Assembly (NCBI GenBank): GCA_021158595.1
Contig: JAGGUF010000050.1
Coordinates: 1-10,684 of the forward strand
Length of the DNA: 10,684 nt
Origin: a bacterium
Lineage (GTDB): Bacteria > Patescibacteriota > Minisyncoccia > Minisyncoccales > GCA-002788555
Direction of reading: 5' to 3'
The notes beneath the pieces were generated by a model. It was given only the letters and a program-made list of their open reading frames with translations, ran no database searches and was not told where the DNA came from. The position numbers and the translations under genes are program-made. Of the stretch, positions 1-6,497 are shown piece after piece. The stretch's first letter is position 1, and each line of letters opens with the position of its first letter.

Positions 1-243
1 AAGAAATTCCAATATCCAAAACAAAAAAAATTCCAAAGCGTGAAGCGTGGAGCGTGGAGCGGGAAATCCCACCCCCTCCTTAATCCTCCCCCTCCCTCTG
101 GGAGGGGGAGGATATAGGTGGGGGAGGGGAAATTCCTACTTCCTACTTCCTACTTCACCCCTTAGGTGGGGGTGGGATTTCCCGCTCCACGCTCCACGCT
201 TCACGCTTTGGAATTTTTTTTGTTTTGGATATTGGAATTTCTT
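1..243. repeat. Composite palindromic repeat with perfect 76-bp inverted arms
   Basis: Bases 1-76 are the exact reverse complement of 168-243, separated by a 91-bp centre. The arms hold an AT-rich outer part (TTCCAA, a run of eight A), 7-bp modules (AGCGTGA, AGCGTGG twice, AGCGGGA) and a C-rich end. The centre carries the family palindrome: arm TCCTCCCCCTCCC at 84-96, loop TCT, complementary arm at 100-112. It is followed by GGTGGGGGAGGGG and three TTCCTAC heptamers (134-154) ending in TTCACCCC. No gene is credible here; an open frame over 47-253 is just translated repeat. Because the inverted repeat begins at base 1 it may extend further left, and a contig-end assembly artefact cannot be excluded. 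Confidence 0.93.
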
Positions 244-367
244 TAGGATTTAGGATTGTGGTTTGAGGGCTTCCTTTCCTCACCTGAAGAGAATACAGGC
301 GAGAAGGTTTGTTATCAAAGTAGTTAGACTATCTCTCATTTCTTAATCTTACTCATTTTAAACAAAA
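244..367. other. Leader region of the CoA-fusion gene, no distinct feature
   Basis: This 124-bp stretch is AT-rich and separates the first repeat from the plus-strand CoA-biosynthesis gene. It should contain that gene's promoter, but I see no convincing -35/-10 pair, tRNA, riboswitch fold or Shine-Dalgarno sequence. The last bases before the ATG at 368 are A-rich (AAACAAAA). Confidence 0.5.
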
Positions 368-1411
368 ATGCAAGTCTTAGAAATTATGAAGCGAAACTTC
401 ATCTTCTCAATAAAATGTGGTAAGATTTTAAAACCTCTAAATCTGGTTATGGAAACCCTGTATTTAACAAATAGCCTCCGTCAAGAACTCAAAAAGCCTC
501 TGGGAAGGCTCATTTTAGAAAACGAAAAACAGATAACAGAAAACCTTAAGAAAATAATAAAAAAAGAGAAGGTTAAAAAAATAATTACTGTGGGAGATTA
601 CTGCTCTCTTACCCTTCCTTCAGAGGTAAAAATATTTGACGGCAGAATTAAAAGAAATAAGCGGGTTTCTCTTTTAAAATATTCTCTCTCAGTTCTAAAC
701 CCCCCCGCCTCTGTACATAAAAAGGTCTGGAAGGTGCTTAAGAAAGCCATTGAAGAGAAACGGAATCTGTTTGTGCGAGGCGAAGAGGATCTCTTGGTTT
801 TACCCTCTGTCATTTTGGCAGAAAATGGAGATATAGTGGTTTATGGTGTTTTTGGCAAGGGAATTTGTATAATCAAGGTCAGTGATAAGAGCAAGCAAAA
901 GGTTCAGGAAATTCTTAACAGATTCAAAAAAGAGAAGTTCAAAAAAATTGTCTTAGGAGGTACATTCAACTATCTTCATAAAGGGCATCAATATTTTTTA
1001 AGAATGGCAAGGTATTATGCCAAAGAGGCCATTGTGGGACTTTGCTCGGACCAGATGGTTAAAAAAAGAAAGAAAAATTGGAAAATGGTGCTTCCCTTTA
1101 AGCAAAGGAAAAGAGTCCTTAAAAGTTATTTAGATAAGATTAATCTCTGTTATAAAATTGTAAAGATTGATGATATCTATGGTCCCTCAATCACTGACAA
1201 AAGCCTTGAGGCTATCCTTCTTACTGAAGATACCCTTGAGAATGGGAAAAGGATCAATAGGATAAGAAAGAAAAGGGGCTTACCTGAACTTAACTATATT
1301 GTTCTTCCCTATGTTTTGGACAGCAAAGGTAGAAAGATATCAAGCAGCAGAATGAGACTTAAGAATATGAACGGTGCAACTCCCACCTGCACCACCAATG
1401 TTATGAGTTAA
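368..1411 (+). CDS. Fused GTP-dependent dephospho-CoA kinase (DUF359) and phosphopantetheine adenylyltransferase, archaeal type
   Basis: Predicted bifunctional enzyme for the last two steps of coenzyme A synthesis: adenylation of 4'-phosphopantetheine, then phosphorylation of dephospho-CoA. Residues about 28-190 match the archaeal DUF359 family, with LKKPLGRLI, TVGDYCS, NPPASV, GEEDLLVLPS and YGVFGKG in the family's order. Residues about 193-330 are an archaeal/eukaryotic-type nucleotidyltransferase: GGTFNYLHKGH (HxGH at 204-207) and ISSSRMR at 324-330. Domain order is kinase first, adenylyltransferase second, the reverse of the reaction order. Homology begins at Met28 (base 449), giving 320 residues. 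I kept the longer frame because neither start has a Shine-Dalgarno sequence and 368 follows an A-rich leader, but 449 is at least as likely. The last 17 residues lie beyond the family's usual end and are antisense to the thiolase C-terminus. The domain calls are firm; catalysis of both steps is inferred. Confidence 0.88.
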   Translation: MQVLEIMKRNFIFSIKCGKILKPLNLVMETLYLTNSLRQELKKPLGRLILENEKQITENLKKIIKKEKVKKIITVGDYCSLTLPSEVKIFDGRIKRNKRVSLLKYSLSVLNPPASVHKKVWKVLKKAIEEKRNLFVRGEEDLLVLPSVILAENGDIVVYGVFGKGICIIKVSDKSKQKVQEILNRFKKEKFKKIVLGGTFNYLHKGHQYFLRMARYYAKEAIVGLCSDQMVKKRKKNWKMVLPFKQRKRVLKSYLDKINLCYKIVKIDDIYGPSITDKSLEAILLTEDTLENGKRINRIRKKRGLPELNYIVLPYVLDSKGRKISSSRMRLKNMNGATPTCTTNVMS

Positions 1412-2488
1412 GCCAATTTTTGGCACCGGTTTGACCTGCCTTTTACCACATCTTCCCCGAAGTTGGTTTACAATTTCATAGACTTGGGCCAATCCCGTCA
1501 CAGAGATAGGATGCCCTTTGGCTTTGAGGCCTCCAGAAGGATTAACAGGAAGTGGCCCATCTAAATTTACCTTTCCAGACCTTATCAGTTCCTTTCCCTT
1601 GCCTTCTTCGGCAAACCCTAAGTCCTCATAAGAAAACAATTCTACTGAGGTAAAGGCATCATGAATCTCTGCTACCTGAATATCCTTTGGAGTTAGTTTT
1701 GCTTGCTCAAAGGCCTGTTTGGCAGCAATTCTTGTGGCCTTAAAATGGGTAATATCTTTTCTTAAAAAGGTCAAAAGATAGTCAGTGGCAAAACCAGAAC
1801 CAACAATCTCAATATCTGTTCTTTCATTTGTTAAAACAACGGCTGCTCCTCCGTTAACTGAGAGAGAACAGTCATACAAGGTAAAAGGAGAAGCAATAAC
1901 AGGAGCCTTTTTAATTTTTTCTAAAGAAACGGGCCTTTTGTAATAATAGGCTTTTGGATTAAGGGTGGCATTTTGATGATTTTTATAAGCAATAAGGGCT
2001 AAATCGTCTCTGGTAGCATTGTATTTTCGCATATAAGCCTGGGCAATAAGTGCATTCTGAACAGGAAAAAGCATTCCTTCAGTCTGCTCAATTGTTCTTT
2101 CTGCGGCAGATAAAATCCAATCTACGGTAACCTCACTTCTGTTATCTACTAACTTTTCTCCACTTAAGACCAAAATGTTTTTTATTTCTGAACCTTGAGT
2201 CTTTCCCAAACGAATAGCCGTCCATATTGCTACTCCTCCACCTCCACAAACCGAAGGCAGTTCAATAATAGGAACATTGGTTTTAAATAAGTCAGACAAA
2301 AGAGCCACCTTGTGGGTTTGATGTTCGCCTCCGCTCGCAGAAGAAATAGCAGAAAGAACAATCATATCAATATCTGAAATCCTTAAATTGGCATCTTCCA
2401 ATGCCTCCATTGCCGCCTCATAGGCAAACTGCCACCAAGGCTTTTGAGAATAATCAAATTTTGTCATGCCTACACCTTTAATCCACAT
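1340..2488 (-). CDS. Thiolase, archaeal acetyl-CoA acetyltransferase / SCP2-thiolase-like
   Basis: Likely acetyl-CoA C-acetyltransferase making acetoacetyl-CoA, the entry reaction of the mevalonate route in archaea. The 382 residues cover the whole family length. The start fits the family (GVGMTKF). Cys81 in PSVCGGGG sits where the acyl-accepting nucleophile is expected. HDAF (His276), NPSGGLKAKGHP (His326) and the C-terminal HNIGGAGG (His362) are the archaeal/SCP2 signature, replacing the CxGGG motif of classical bacterial thiolases. The archaeal partner genes, HMG-CoA synthase and the DUF35 OB-fold protein, are not in this window, so the pathway assignment is inferred. The ATG at 2488 lies inside a copy of a 51-bp repeat and has no Shine-Dalgarno sequence upstream. 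The 3' end overlaps the convergent CoA-fusion gene by 72 bp. Other acyl-CoA substrates are possible. Confidence 0.88.
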   Translation of the reverse strand: MWIKGVGMTKFDYSQKPWWQFAYEAAMEALEDANLRISDIDMIVLSAISSASGGEHQTHKVALLSDLFKTNVPIIELPSVCGGGGVAIWTAIRLGKTQGSEIKNILVLSGEKLVDNRSEVTVDWILSAAERTIEQTEGMLFPVQNALIAQAYMRKYNATRDDLALIAYKNHQNATLNPKAYYYKRPVSLEKIKKAPVIASPFTLYDCSLSVNGGAAVVLTNERTDIEIVGSGFATDYLLTFLRKDITHFKATRIAAKQAFEQAKLTPKDIQVAEIHDAFTSVELFSYEDLGFAEEGKGKELIRSGKVNLDGPLPVNPSGGLKAKGHPISVTGLAQVYEIVNQLRGRCGKRQVKPVPKIGLTHNIGGAGGSCTVHILKSHSAA

Positions 2489-2820
2489 GATACTAATCTA
2501 CGGATGAATGCGAATCTACGAATATGCGAATTTCCACATGATACTAATCTACGGATGAATGCGAATCTACGGATATGCGAATCCGCATATTTACAGCATT
2601 TACATCCTTCCATAGATTAGTCTTACATGGTAATTCGCAGATTCGTAAATTCGTAGATTGGTATTCATCCGTAGATTGGCATCACATAGATATTCGTAGA
2701 TTCGTAGATTCGTAGATTCGTAGATTTGTAGATTCGTAGATTAGCATAAAATCTGTAGATTGGTATCACATGGATATTCGTAGATTCGTAGATTAGCATA
2801 AAATTCGTAGATTGGTATCA
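2482..2820. repeat. Octamer-based repeat block (ATTCGTAG family) filling the thiolase/DAK2-DegV spacer
   Basis: Two direct 51-bp copies lie at 2482-2532 and 2533-2583, each starting TCCACATGATAC and differing at only about two bases. The right half carries the same words on the opposite strand (GTAGATTGGTATCACATGGA near 2755-2774), so the block is roughly an inverted repeat around 2590-2625. At 2692-2739 six consecutive octamers read ATTCGTAG, the fifth being ATTTGTAG. The block is unlike the C/G-rich repeats elsewhere in the window. It fills the 329-bp gap and just enters both flanking genes: the thiolase ATG and the DAK2-DegV TGA are inside repeat sequence. There is no spacer-repeat alternation, so it is not a CRISPR array. 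No gene is visible within it. Confidence 0.92.
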
Positions 2821-4608
2821 TTGCAGAGGCATCCAGGCGGCAATCAAGGTTCCGGGACCTGTATGGGCACCAACTACTGCCGGAGCCAAACTGATAAAGG
2901 ATACTTCTGCTTTTATTTCTTCTTTTAACATTTCTTTTAATTTCTCTGCTCCTTTAAGGTTGTTAGCATGATTGATAACTGTTCGAATCCTTATTCCTTT
3001 TTTTCTGATTTTCTGACTTTCTTTTAAAATTTTCTTAAATAAAGCCTCACTTATATCTTTTGCCCAGACTATCCCTGCCTTAGAAGCCGCTCCCTCTTTC
3101 ACCTGAAGCAAAGGATGAAAATGGATTTTTTTCATTCTTCTTATCCAGTTAGCCTGAGCCCTTGTTATTCTACCGCCAGCCTCTAACCACTTTGGATCTT
3201 TAAGGGCCGCATATAAATGAGTCTTTGGGATAAGGCCTTTAAGTATCTTCATAATCTCTGGTAACTCTTTCTTCTCTTGTATTAATTCAATTGCTTTTAA
3301 AACCAAAAGAGTTTGGCCTGCCCCTGCATTTAAAGAATCAAGAATAAAAACCCTCATTGGTTTATCTACCATTGCCTCTGCCTGATGGGCTGAATTAAAG
3401 CATCCAGAAAGTTTAGAGGAAACAGTAATGCACAGCACCTTTTCAAATCTTTCAAGTTGTTTCTTAAAAGCCTTTAAATAAGAACTTGGAGGTGCCTGCG
3501 AGGTCTTAGGAAATGTCTTTATTCCTCTTTTCTCTGCTTCTTCCATTTTCTCATATATATCTTTGCCAGGCAGTTTTTCTCCCTCTTCCCAATCAAGTTT
3601 ACAAGAGACCATCTCAATCTGATACCTCTCTAAGATTTTTGGCAAGATACAAGAAACATCATCAGTAACAATACCAATAGAGGTTTTCTTTGCTGGGTCT
3701 TCCCCAATGATTTCCTTTGCCATATCCTCTTCTTTTATACTCTCAACCTCTCCTATGTTGTTTATAATCTCTCTCACTTTTTCTGGATAATCGGTATGGA
3801 TATGAATTTTTACTTTGTTTGAGACCTGAACTATGTCTAAACAGTTACCAAGGGACTTGAGTTTTTCCCGGATGTTTTTTTCATTGTATTTTGGATTTTT
3901 GATCAAGGAAACTATTTCGTAACGATAAGAGAGAAAGTGGATAAATCTTCTAATTTTTTTGGTTTCTGTGTTTAAGGGTTGAGTAGAAACAGTTTGAGGC
4001 TTTTCTAAGGCTTCAAGCCAACTCTCAAGAATTATCAAATATCCCAGCCCCCCAGCATCAACCACATTTGCTTTTTTAAGCACTTCCATTTTCTCCCGGG
4101 TTTCCAGAAGAGCCCTACTAGCCTTTTCTATTGCCTTTTTAAAAATTTTTATAATATCGGTATTCTCTTCTGATTCTGTGCTGAAGGTAGTGGCTGCTGT
4201 CTCCATTACATCTAAAATCGTTCCTTCTTTTGGGTTCTGAATAGATTTTCTGGCTCTTTTTACCCCTTCTTGCATTGCCTCAGCCAATTTTTTAATCCCT
4301 ATAGGGTTTTTATTCTGAAACACAGGCAGAAATCCTGCCAAAAAACCTGTAAAGATCACTCCCGCATTTCCCTGGGCTGCATTTAAGGCACCATTTAGGA
4401 TCTTTTCAGAAAGATCATCTAAATCTTTAAATTTTCTGTTCTCAATTGCTTTTTTAATTCCCTCCAAGGTCTTGGCCAGGTTTCCTCCGGTATCCTGATC
4501 GGGAACAGGAAAAACATTGATCTTATCAATCTCTTCTTTTTTCTCTTCAATACGCTTGTAAGAAAGAAGTATCATTCTCTTAAGTTCTTCTTGGGTTAAA
4601 TACTGCAT
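2818..4608 (-). CDS. DAK2 (FakA-like kinase) fused to a full DegV (FakB-like) domain
   Basis: Probable cytoplasmic fatty-acid kinase that phosphorylates a bound fatty acid to acyl-phosphate for phospholipid synthesis. Residues 1-200 are a DhaL/DAK2 kinase domain with NVFPVPDQDTGGNL (metal-binding Asp37 and Asp39), GNAG at 80-83 and DAGGLGY at 184-190. Residues about 220-305 resemble the FakA middle domain, with HIHT at 269-272. Residues about 309-592 are a DegV/EDD domain: GIVTDD, KTSQAPPS (TSQ at 369-371), SSKLSG, DSLNAGAGQ, GGRI and AHTGPGT near the end. In the two-component system FakA and FakB are separate; here kinase and lipid-binding protein are one 596-residue chain. Two motif changes stand out: Gln between the Asp residues where Gly is usual, and GNAG for GNSG. 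The start at 4608 is the family's natural start but lacks a Shine-Dalgarno sequence. Fatty acid as substrate is inferred. Confidence 0.85.
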   Translation of the reverse strand: MQYLTQEELKRMILLSYKRIEEKKEEIDKINVFPVPDQDTGGNLAKTLEGIKKAIENRKFKDLDDLSEKILNGALNAAQGNAGVIFTGFLAGFLPVFQNKNPIGIKKLAEAMQEGVKRARKSIQNPKEGTILDVMETAATTFSTESEENTDIIKIFKKAIEKASRALLETREKMEVLKKANVVDAGGLGYLIILESWLEALEKPQTVSTQPLNTETKKIRRFIHFLSYRYEIVSLIKNPKYNEKNIREKLKSLGNCLDIVQVSNKVKIHIHTDYPEKVREIINNIGEVESIKEEDMAKEIIGEDPAKKTSIGIVTDDVSCILPKILERYQIEMVSCKLDWEEGEKLPGKDIYEKMEEAEKRGIKTFPKTSQAPPSSYLKAFKKQLERFEKVLCITVSSKLSGCFNSAHQAEAMVDKPMRVFILDSLNAGAGQTLLVLKAIELIQEKKELPEIMKILKGLIPKTHLYAALKDPKWLEAGGRITRAQANWIRRMKKIHFHPLLQVKEGAASKAGIVWAKDISEALFKKILKESQKIRKKGIRIRTVINHANNLKGAEKLKEMLKEEIKAEVSFISLAPAVVGAHTGPGTLIAAWMPLQ

Positions 4609-4641
4609 AAAAAAATTTACTTATTTGTAATTGCTAACCAA

Positions 4642-4760
4642 TTTCCCTCCCCCACCTTAGTCCTCCCCCTCCCTCTGGGAGGGGGAGGATATAGGTGGGG
4701 GAGGGAAAATTCCTACTTCCTACTTCATAATTCCTACTTCACCCCTTAGGTGGGGGAGGG
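4642..4760. repeat. Composite palindromic repeat between DAK2-DegV and glycosyltransferase genes
   Basis: The inner palindrome has arms TCCTCCCCCTCCC at 4661-4673 and its complement at 4677-4689 around TCT. The outer arms TTTCCCTCCCCCACCT (from 4642) and AGGTGGGGGAGGGAAA (to 4708) extend it into one long hairpin. Heptamers follow, TTCCTAC, TTCCTAC, TTCATAA, TTCCTAC, then TTCACCCCTTAGGTGGGGG. The same heptamer order with the TTCATAA variant recurs inverted at 8074-8111. The unit fills most of the 153-bp spacer. Confidence 0.92.
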
Positions 4761-4761
4761 T

Positions 4762-5910
4762 CTATTTTTTATATTCTATCACCCTCTCATAAAATTTTAA
4801 AGTTTTCTCAACAATCTCCTCCCAACAGTATTTTCTCGCTTCCTTTTCTCCCCATTTTCCCATCTCTTTTCTTTTATTTTCATCTTTTATTAAAATCTCA
4901 AGTTTTTCAGCCAATCCTTGGAAATCTCTTGGCTTGACCAAAAACTCTGCTCCCTTACCGGTTAAAACCTGTTTGTAGCCCTCGTTGGCAAAGGCAACCA
5001 CCGGTTTTCCTGAGGCCATTGCCTCAAGTAAAACAATTCCGAAGCCTTCCCCATATATTGAAGGAAAACAACAAATATCAGCCGTTCGATAGTATTTTGG
5101 CAGTTCCTTTTCTTTAACCTCTCCCTCAAAAAAGACATCTGGAATCCTATGTTCTCTTACAAAGTCCTCTATTTCTTCTCTTTTATCTCCTTCTCCTACC
5201 ACAATTAATCTTAAATTCTCATATTTTTTTCTTAAGATCTCAAATGCTTTTACAAGATAAATCAAGCCCTTTCTCTTTTCAATCCTTCCCACAAAAAGGA
5301 TATTAATAAATGATTGACGATCTTTCTTTGATGATATGAATTTTTCTATTTTTTCTCCCTTTGGATAAAAAAGTTTATTATCCACTCCATTGGGAATGAT
5401 AACCTTTGGTCCATTATAGTCTATTTGAGATAAGACGGGTTTGGAAACCCCAATTATGCCATCAAATTTTGGAAGGATGTATTTATTTAAAATTGTTTTG
5501 AAGGTAGATATTTGTTTGAGAAATATTGAGGCATCTAAAAAGGCATGAAAAGTTAAGATGGTAGTGGTTTTTTTAAAAAATGTTTTTGATGTTTCTAAAA
5601 CCTGCCAAGGCAGAAATAATCCAAAGTTTTGGAAGTGAAGAATGTCAAATCTTTCTTTTCTTAATGTTTGAAAGATGGAAAAAGGGGTAAGGTTAAAACT
5701 GAGGTTTGATTTTGAGGCGTTTCCTGAAATCTCAAAGGCTCTTCCCAAAAGGATAGTATCTTTTCCTTCTTTTTGAAAAAGATTTTCGCGAGGGAAGATT
5801 AATTTCACCTTATGACCTCTTCTTTCAAACCCCATTTTTAAGGCAAGGGTGTGTTTTTGAACCCCTCCAGGATAAGTAAAAGTATGAGAAGAGACAAAAC
5901 CAATTTTCAT
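4762..5910 (-). CDS. Family 4 glycosyltransferase (GT-B fold), PimA/PimB-like
   Basis: Retaining glycosyltransferase that transfers a sugar from a nucleotide-activated donor, most like phosphatidylinositol mannosyltransferase-type enzymes acting on the inner face of the membrane. The N-terminal acceptor half has GGVQKH (15-20) and a FHA motif (121-123). The C-terminal donor half has NGVD (174-177), VGRIEKRKG with Arg209 and Lys214, VVGEG, and the EX7E motif in YGEGFGIVLLE (Glu288, Glu296) followed by AMASGKPVVA. The 382-residue length is normal for GT4. The start at 5910 has GGAGG ten bases upstream, inside the adjoining repeat, and only 20 bp separate it from the stop of the membrane-protein gene, so the two are probably co-transcribed. 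Sugar and acceptor cannot be read from the sequence; lipid or surface glycan synthesis is the likely role. Confidence 0.9.
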   Translation of the reverse strand: MKIGFVSSHTFTYPGGVQKHTLALKMGFERRGHKVKLIFPRENLFQKEGKDTILLGRAFEISGNASKSNLSFNLTPFSIFQTLRKERFDILHFQNFGLFLPWQVLETSKTFFKKTTTILTFHAFLDASIFLKQISTFKTILNKYILPKFDGIIGVSKPVLSQIDYNGPKVIIPNGVDNKLFYPKGEKIEKFISSKKDRQSFINILFVGRIEKRKGLIYLVKAFEILRKKYENLRLIVVGEGDKREEIEDFVREHRIPDVFFEGEVKEKELPKYYRTADICCFPSIYGEGFGIVLLEAMASGKPVVAFANEGYKQVLTGKGAEFLVKPRDFQGLAEKLEILIKDENKRKEMGKWGEKEARKYCWEEIVEKTLKFYERVIEYKK

Positions 5911-5919
5911 AAATCTTTA

Positions 5920-5980
5920 CCCTCCCCCACCTATATCCTCCTCCTCCCTTTGGGAGGGGGAGGAAAAAGGTGGGGGAGGG
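5920..5980. repeat. Palindromic repeat overlapping the 3' end of the membrane-protein gene
   Basis: A single hairpin unit: outer arms CCCTCCCCCACCT (5920-5932) and AGGTGGGGGAGGG (5968-5980) enclose a C-rich/G-rich inner pair around TTT. On the minus strand it supplies the last 16 codons and TAG stop of the upstream membrane-protein gene and, 10 bp further on, the Shine-Dalgarno-like GGAGG of the glycosyltransferase. Confidence 0.92.
5921..5925 (-). promoter_or_regulatory. Repeat-borne ribosome binding site of the glycosyltransferase gene
   Basis: On the minus strand GGAGG lies ten bases before the ATG at 5910. It is part of the repeat's outer arm, so the hairpin could hide or expose it. The spacing is slightly long but usable. 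Confidence 0.5.
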
Positions 5981-6488
5981 AGCAGAATAAAACAAGAAAA
6001 ATAATTATTATCAATGTTTGCCAGTTAAAGTATTTCTCAATTGCTATTCCCAGCCAGGTTAGCAGAGAAACAATTCCTCCGGCAATCAAGATTCCTAAAG
6101 AGATTAAAACAAACCCCAGTTTTCGAGAAAATCCAAAAATCCAAGAGGTAATCGCCCCTGTCCAGCCCCCTGTTACCGGTAGAGGTATAGCCACAAATAA
6201 AACCAAACCCAATTTCCCATATTTTGCTATCAAGGGTTGAGAATTTCTTCGTGTTCTTTTGAAAAGATAATTAAAGAAAATTTTAAAGATCCTAAAATTT
6301 TTTGATAAAAAACAACTAATAGGTTCCAAAAAAAGTAGAAGAAAAATCACTGGAATTAAATTTCCAATATAAGAAATGAGGAAAACCTTCCAAAAAGGTA
6401 GACCAAGACTCACTCCCACGGGAATGGCCCCTCTTAATTCTGAAACCGGCGCCATTGCCAAAATCAAAATCTGAGTCTCCTCAACCAT
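5931..6488 (-). CDS. Small multidrug export family membrane protein (PF06695-like)
   Basis: Integral membrane protein of the family often labelled small multi-drug export protein (COG2426); the true transport role is poorly established. The signature stretches are SELRGAIPVG (16-25), near the amino end, and FVAIPLPVTGGWTGA (98-112). Hydrophobic segments cover about 35-55, 93-118, 126-150 and 157-168. The start at 6488 is well supported by AAGGAG nine bases upstream. The oddity is the C-terminus: residues 170-185, including PHLFPPPPKGRRRI, and the stop codon are encoded by the palindromic repeat, which seems to have replaced the native end just after the last membrane segment. Total length (185) exceeds the recognisable domain by about that tail. 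Family assignment is firm, function uncertain. Confidence 0.85.
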   Translation of the reverse strand: MVEETQILILAMAPVSELRGAIPVGVSLGLPFWKVFLISYIGNLIPVIFLLLFLEPISCFLSKNFRIFKIFFNYLFKRTRRNSQPLIAKYGKLGLVLFVAIPLPVTGGWTGAITSWIFGFSRKLGFVLISLGILIAGGIVSLLTWLGIAIEKYFNWQTLIIIIFLVLFCSLPHLFPPPPKGRRRI

Positions 6489-6497
6489 ATACCTTAA

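Noticed and set aside
47..253. Open frame of 68 codons on the plus strand
   Set aside because: It is a translation of the repeat (PLPLGGGG, RWGRG) with no domain and lies across the inverted repeat.
244..367. tRNA or small RNA gene, or a sigma-70 promoter, ahead of the CoA fusion
   Set aside because: No cloverleaf, no strong hairpin with U tract, and no convincing -35/-10 pair.
598..813. Small open frames opposite strong genes (also 7794-8015 and 8465-8674)
   Set aside because: Shadows of the CoA fusion, serS and DUF3048 genes; no recognisable product.
2482..2820. CRISPR array
   Set aside because: The units are contiguous octamers and 51-bp duplicates in both orientations, with no unique spacers of constant length and no cas genes.
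4642..4760. Intrinsic transcription terminators made by the GC-rich hairpins
   Set aside because: In the direction of the minus-strand genes the hairpins are not followed by a clear U tract, and they sit between genes likely read together.
5851..6240. Open frame of 129 codons on the plus strand
   Set aside because: Antisense to the glycosyltransferase start and the membrane-protein gene, and runs through a repeat; the minus-strand proteins have clear families.
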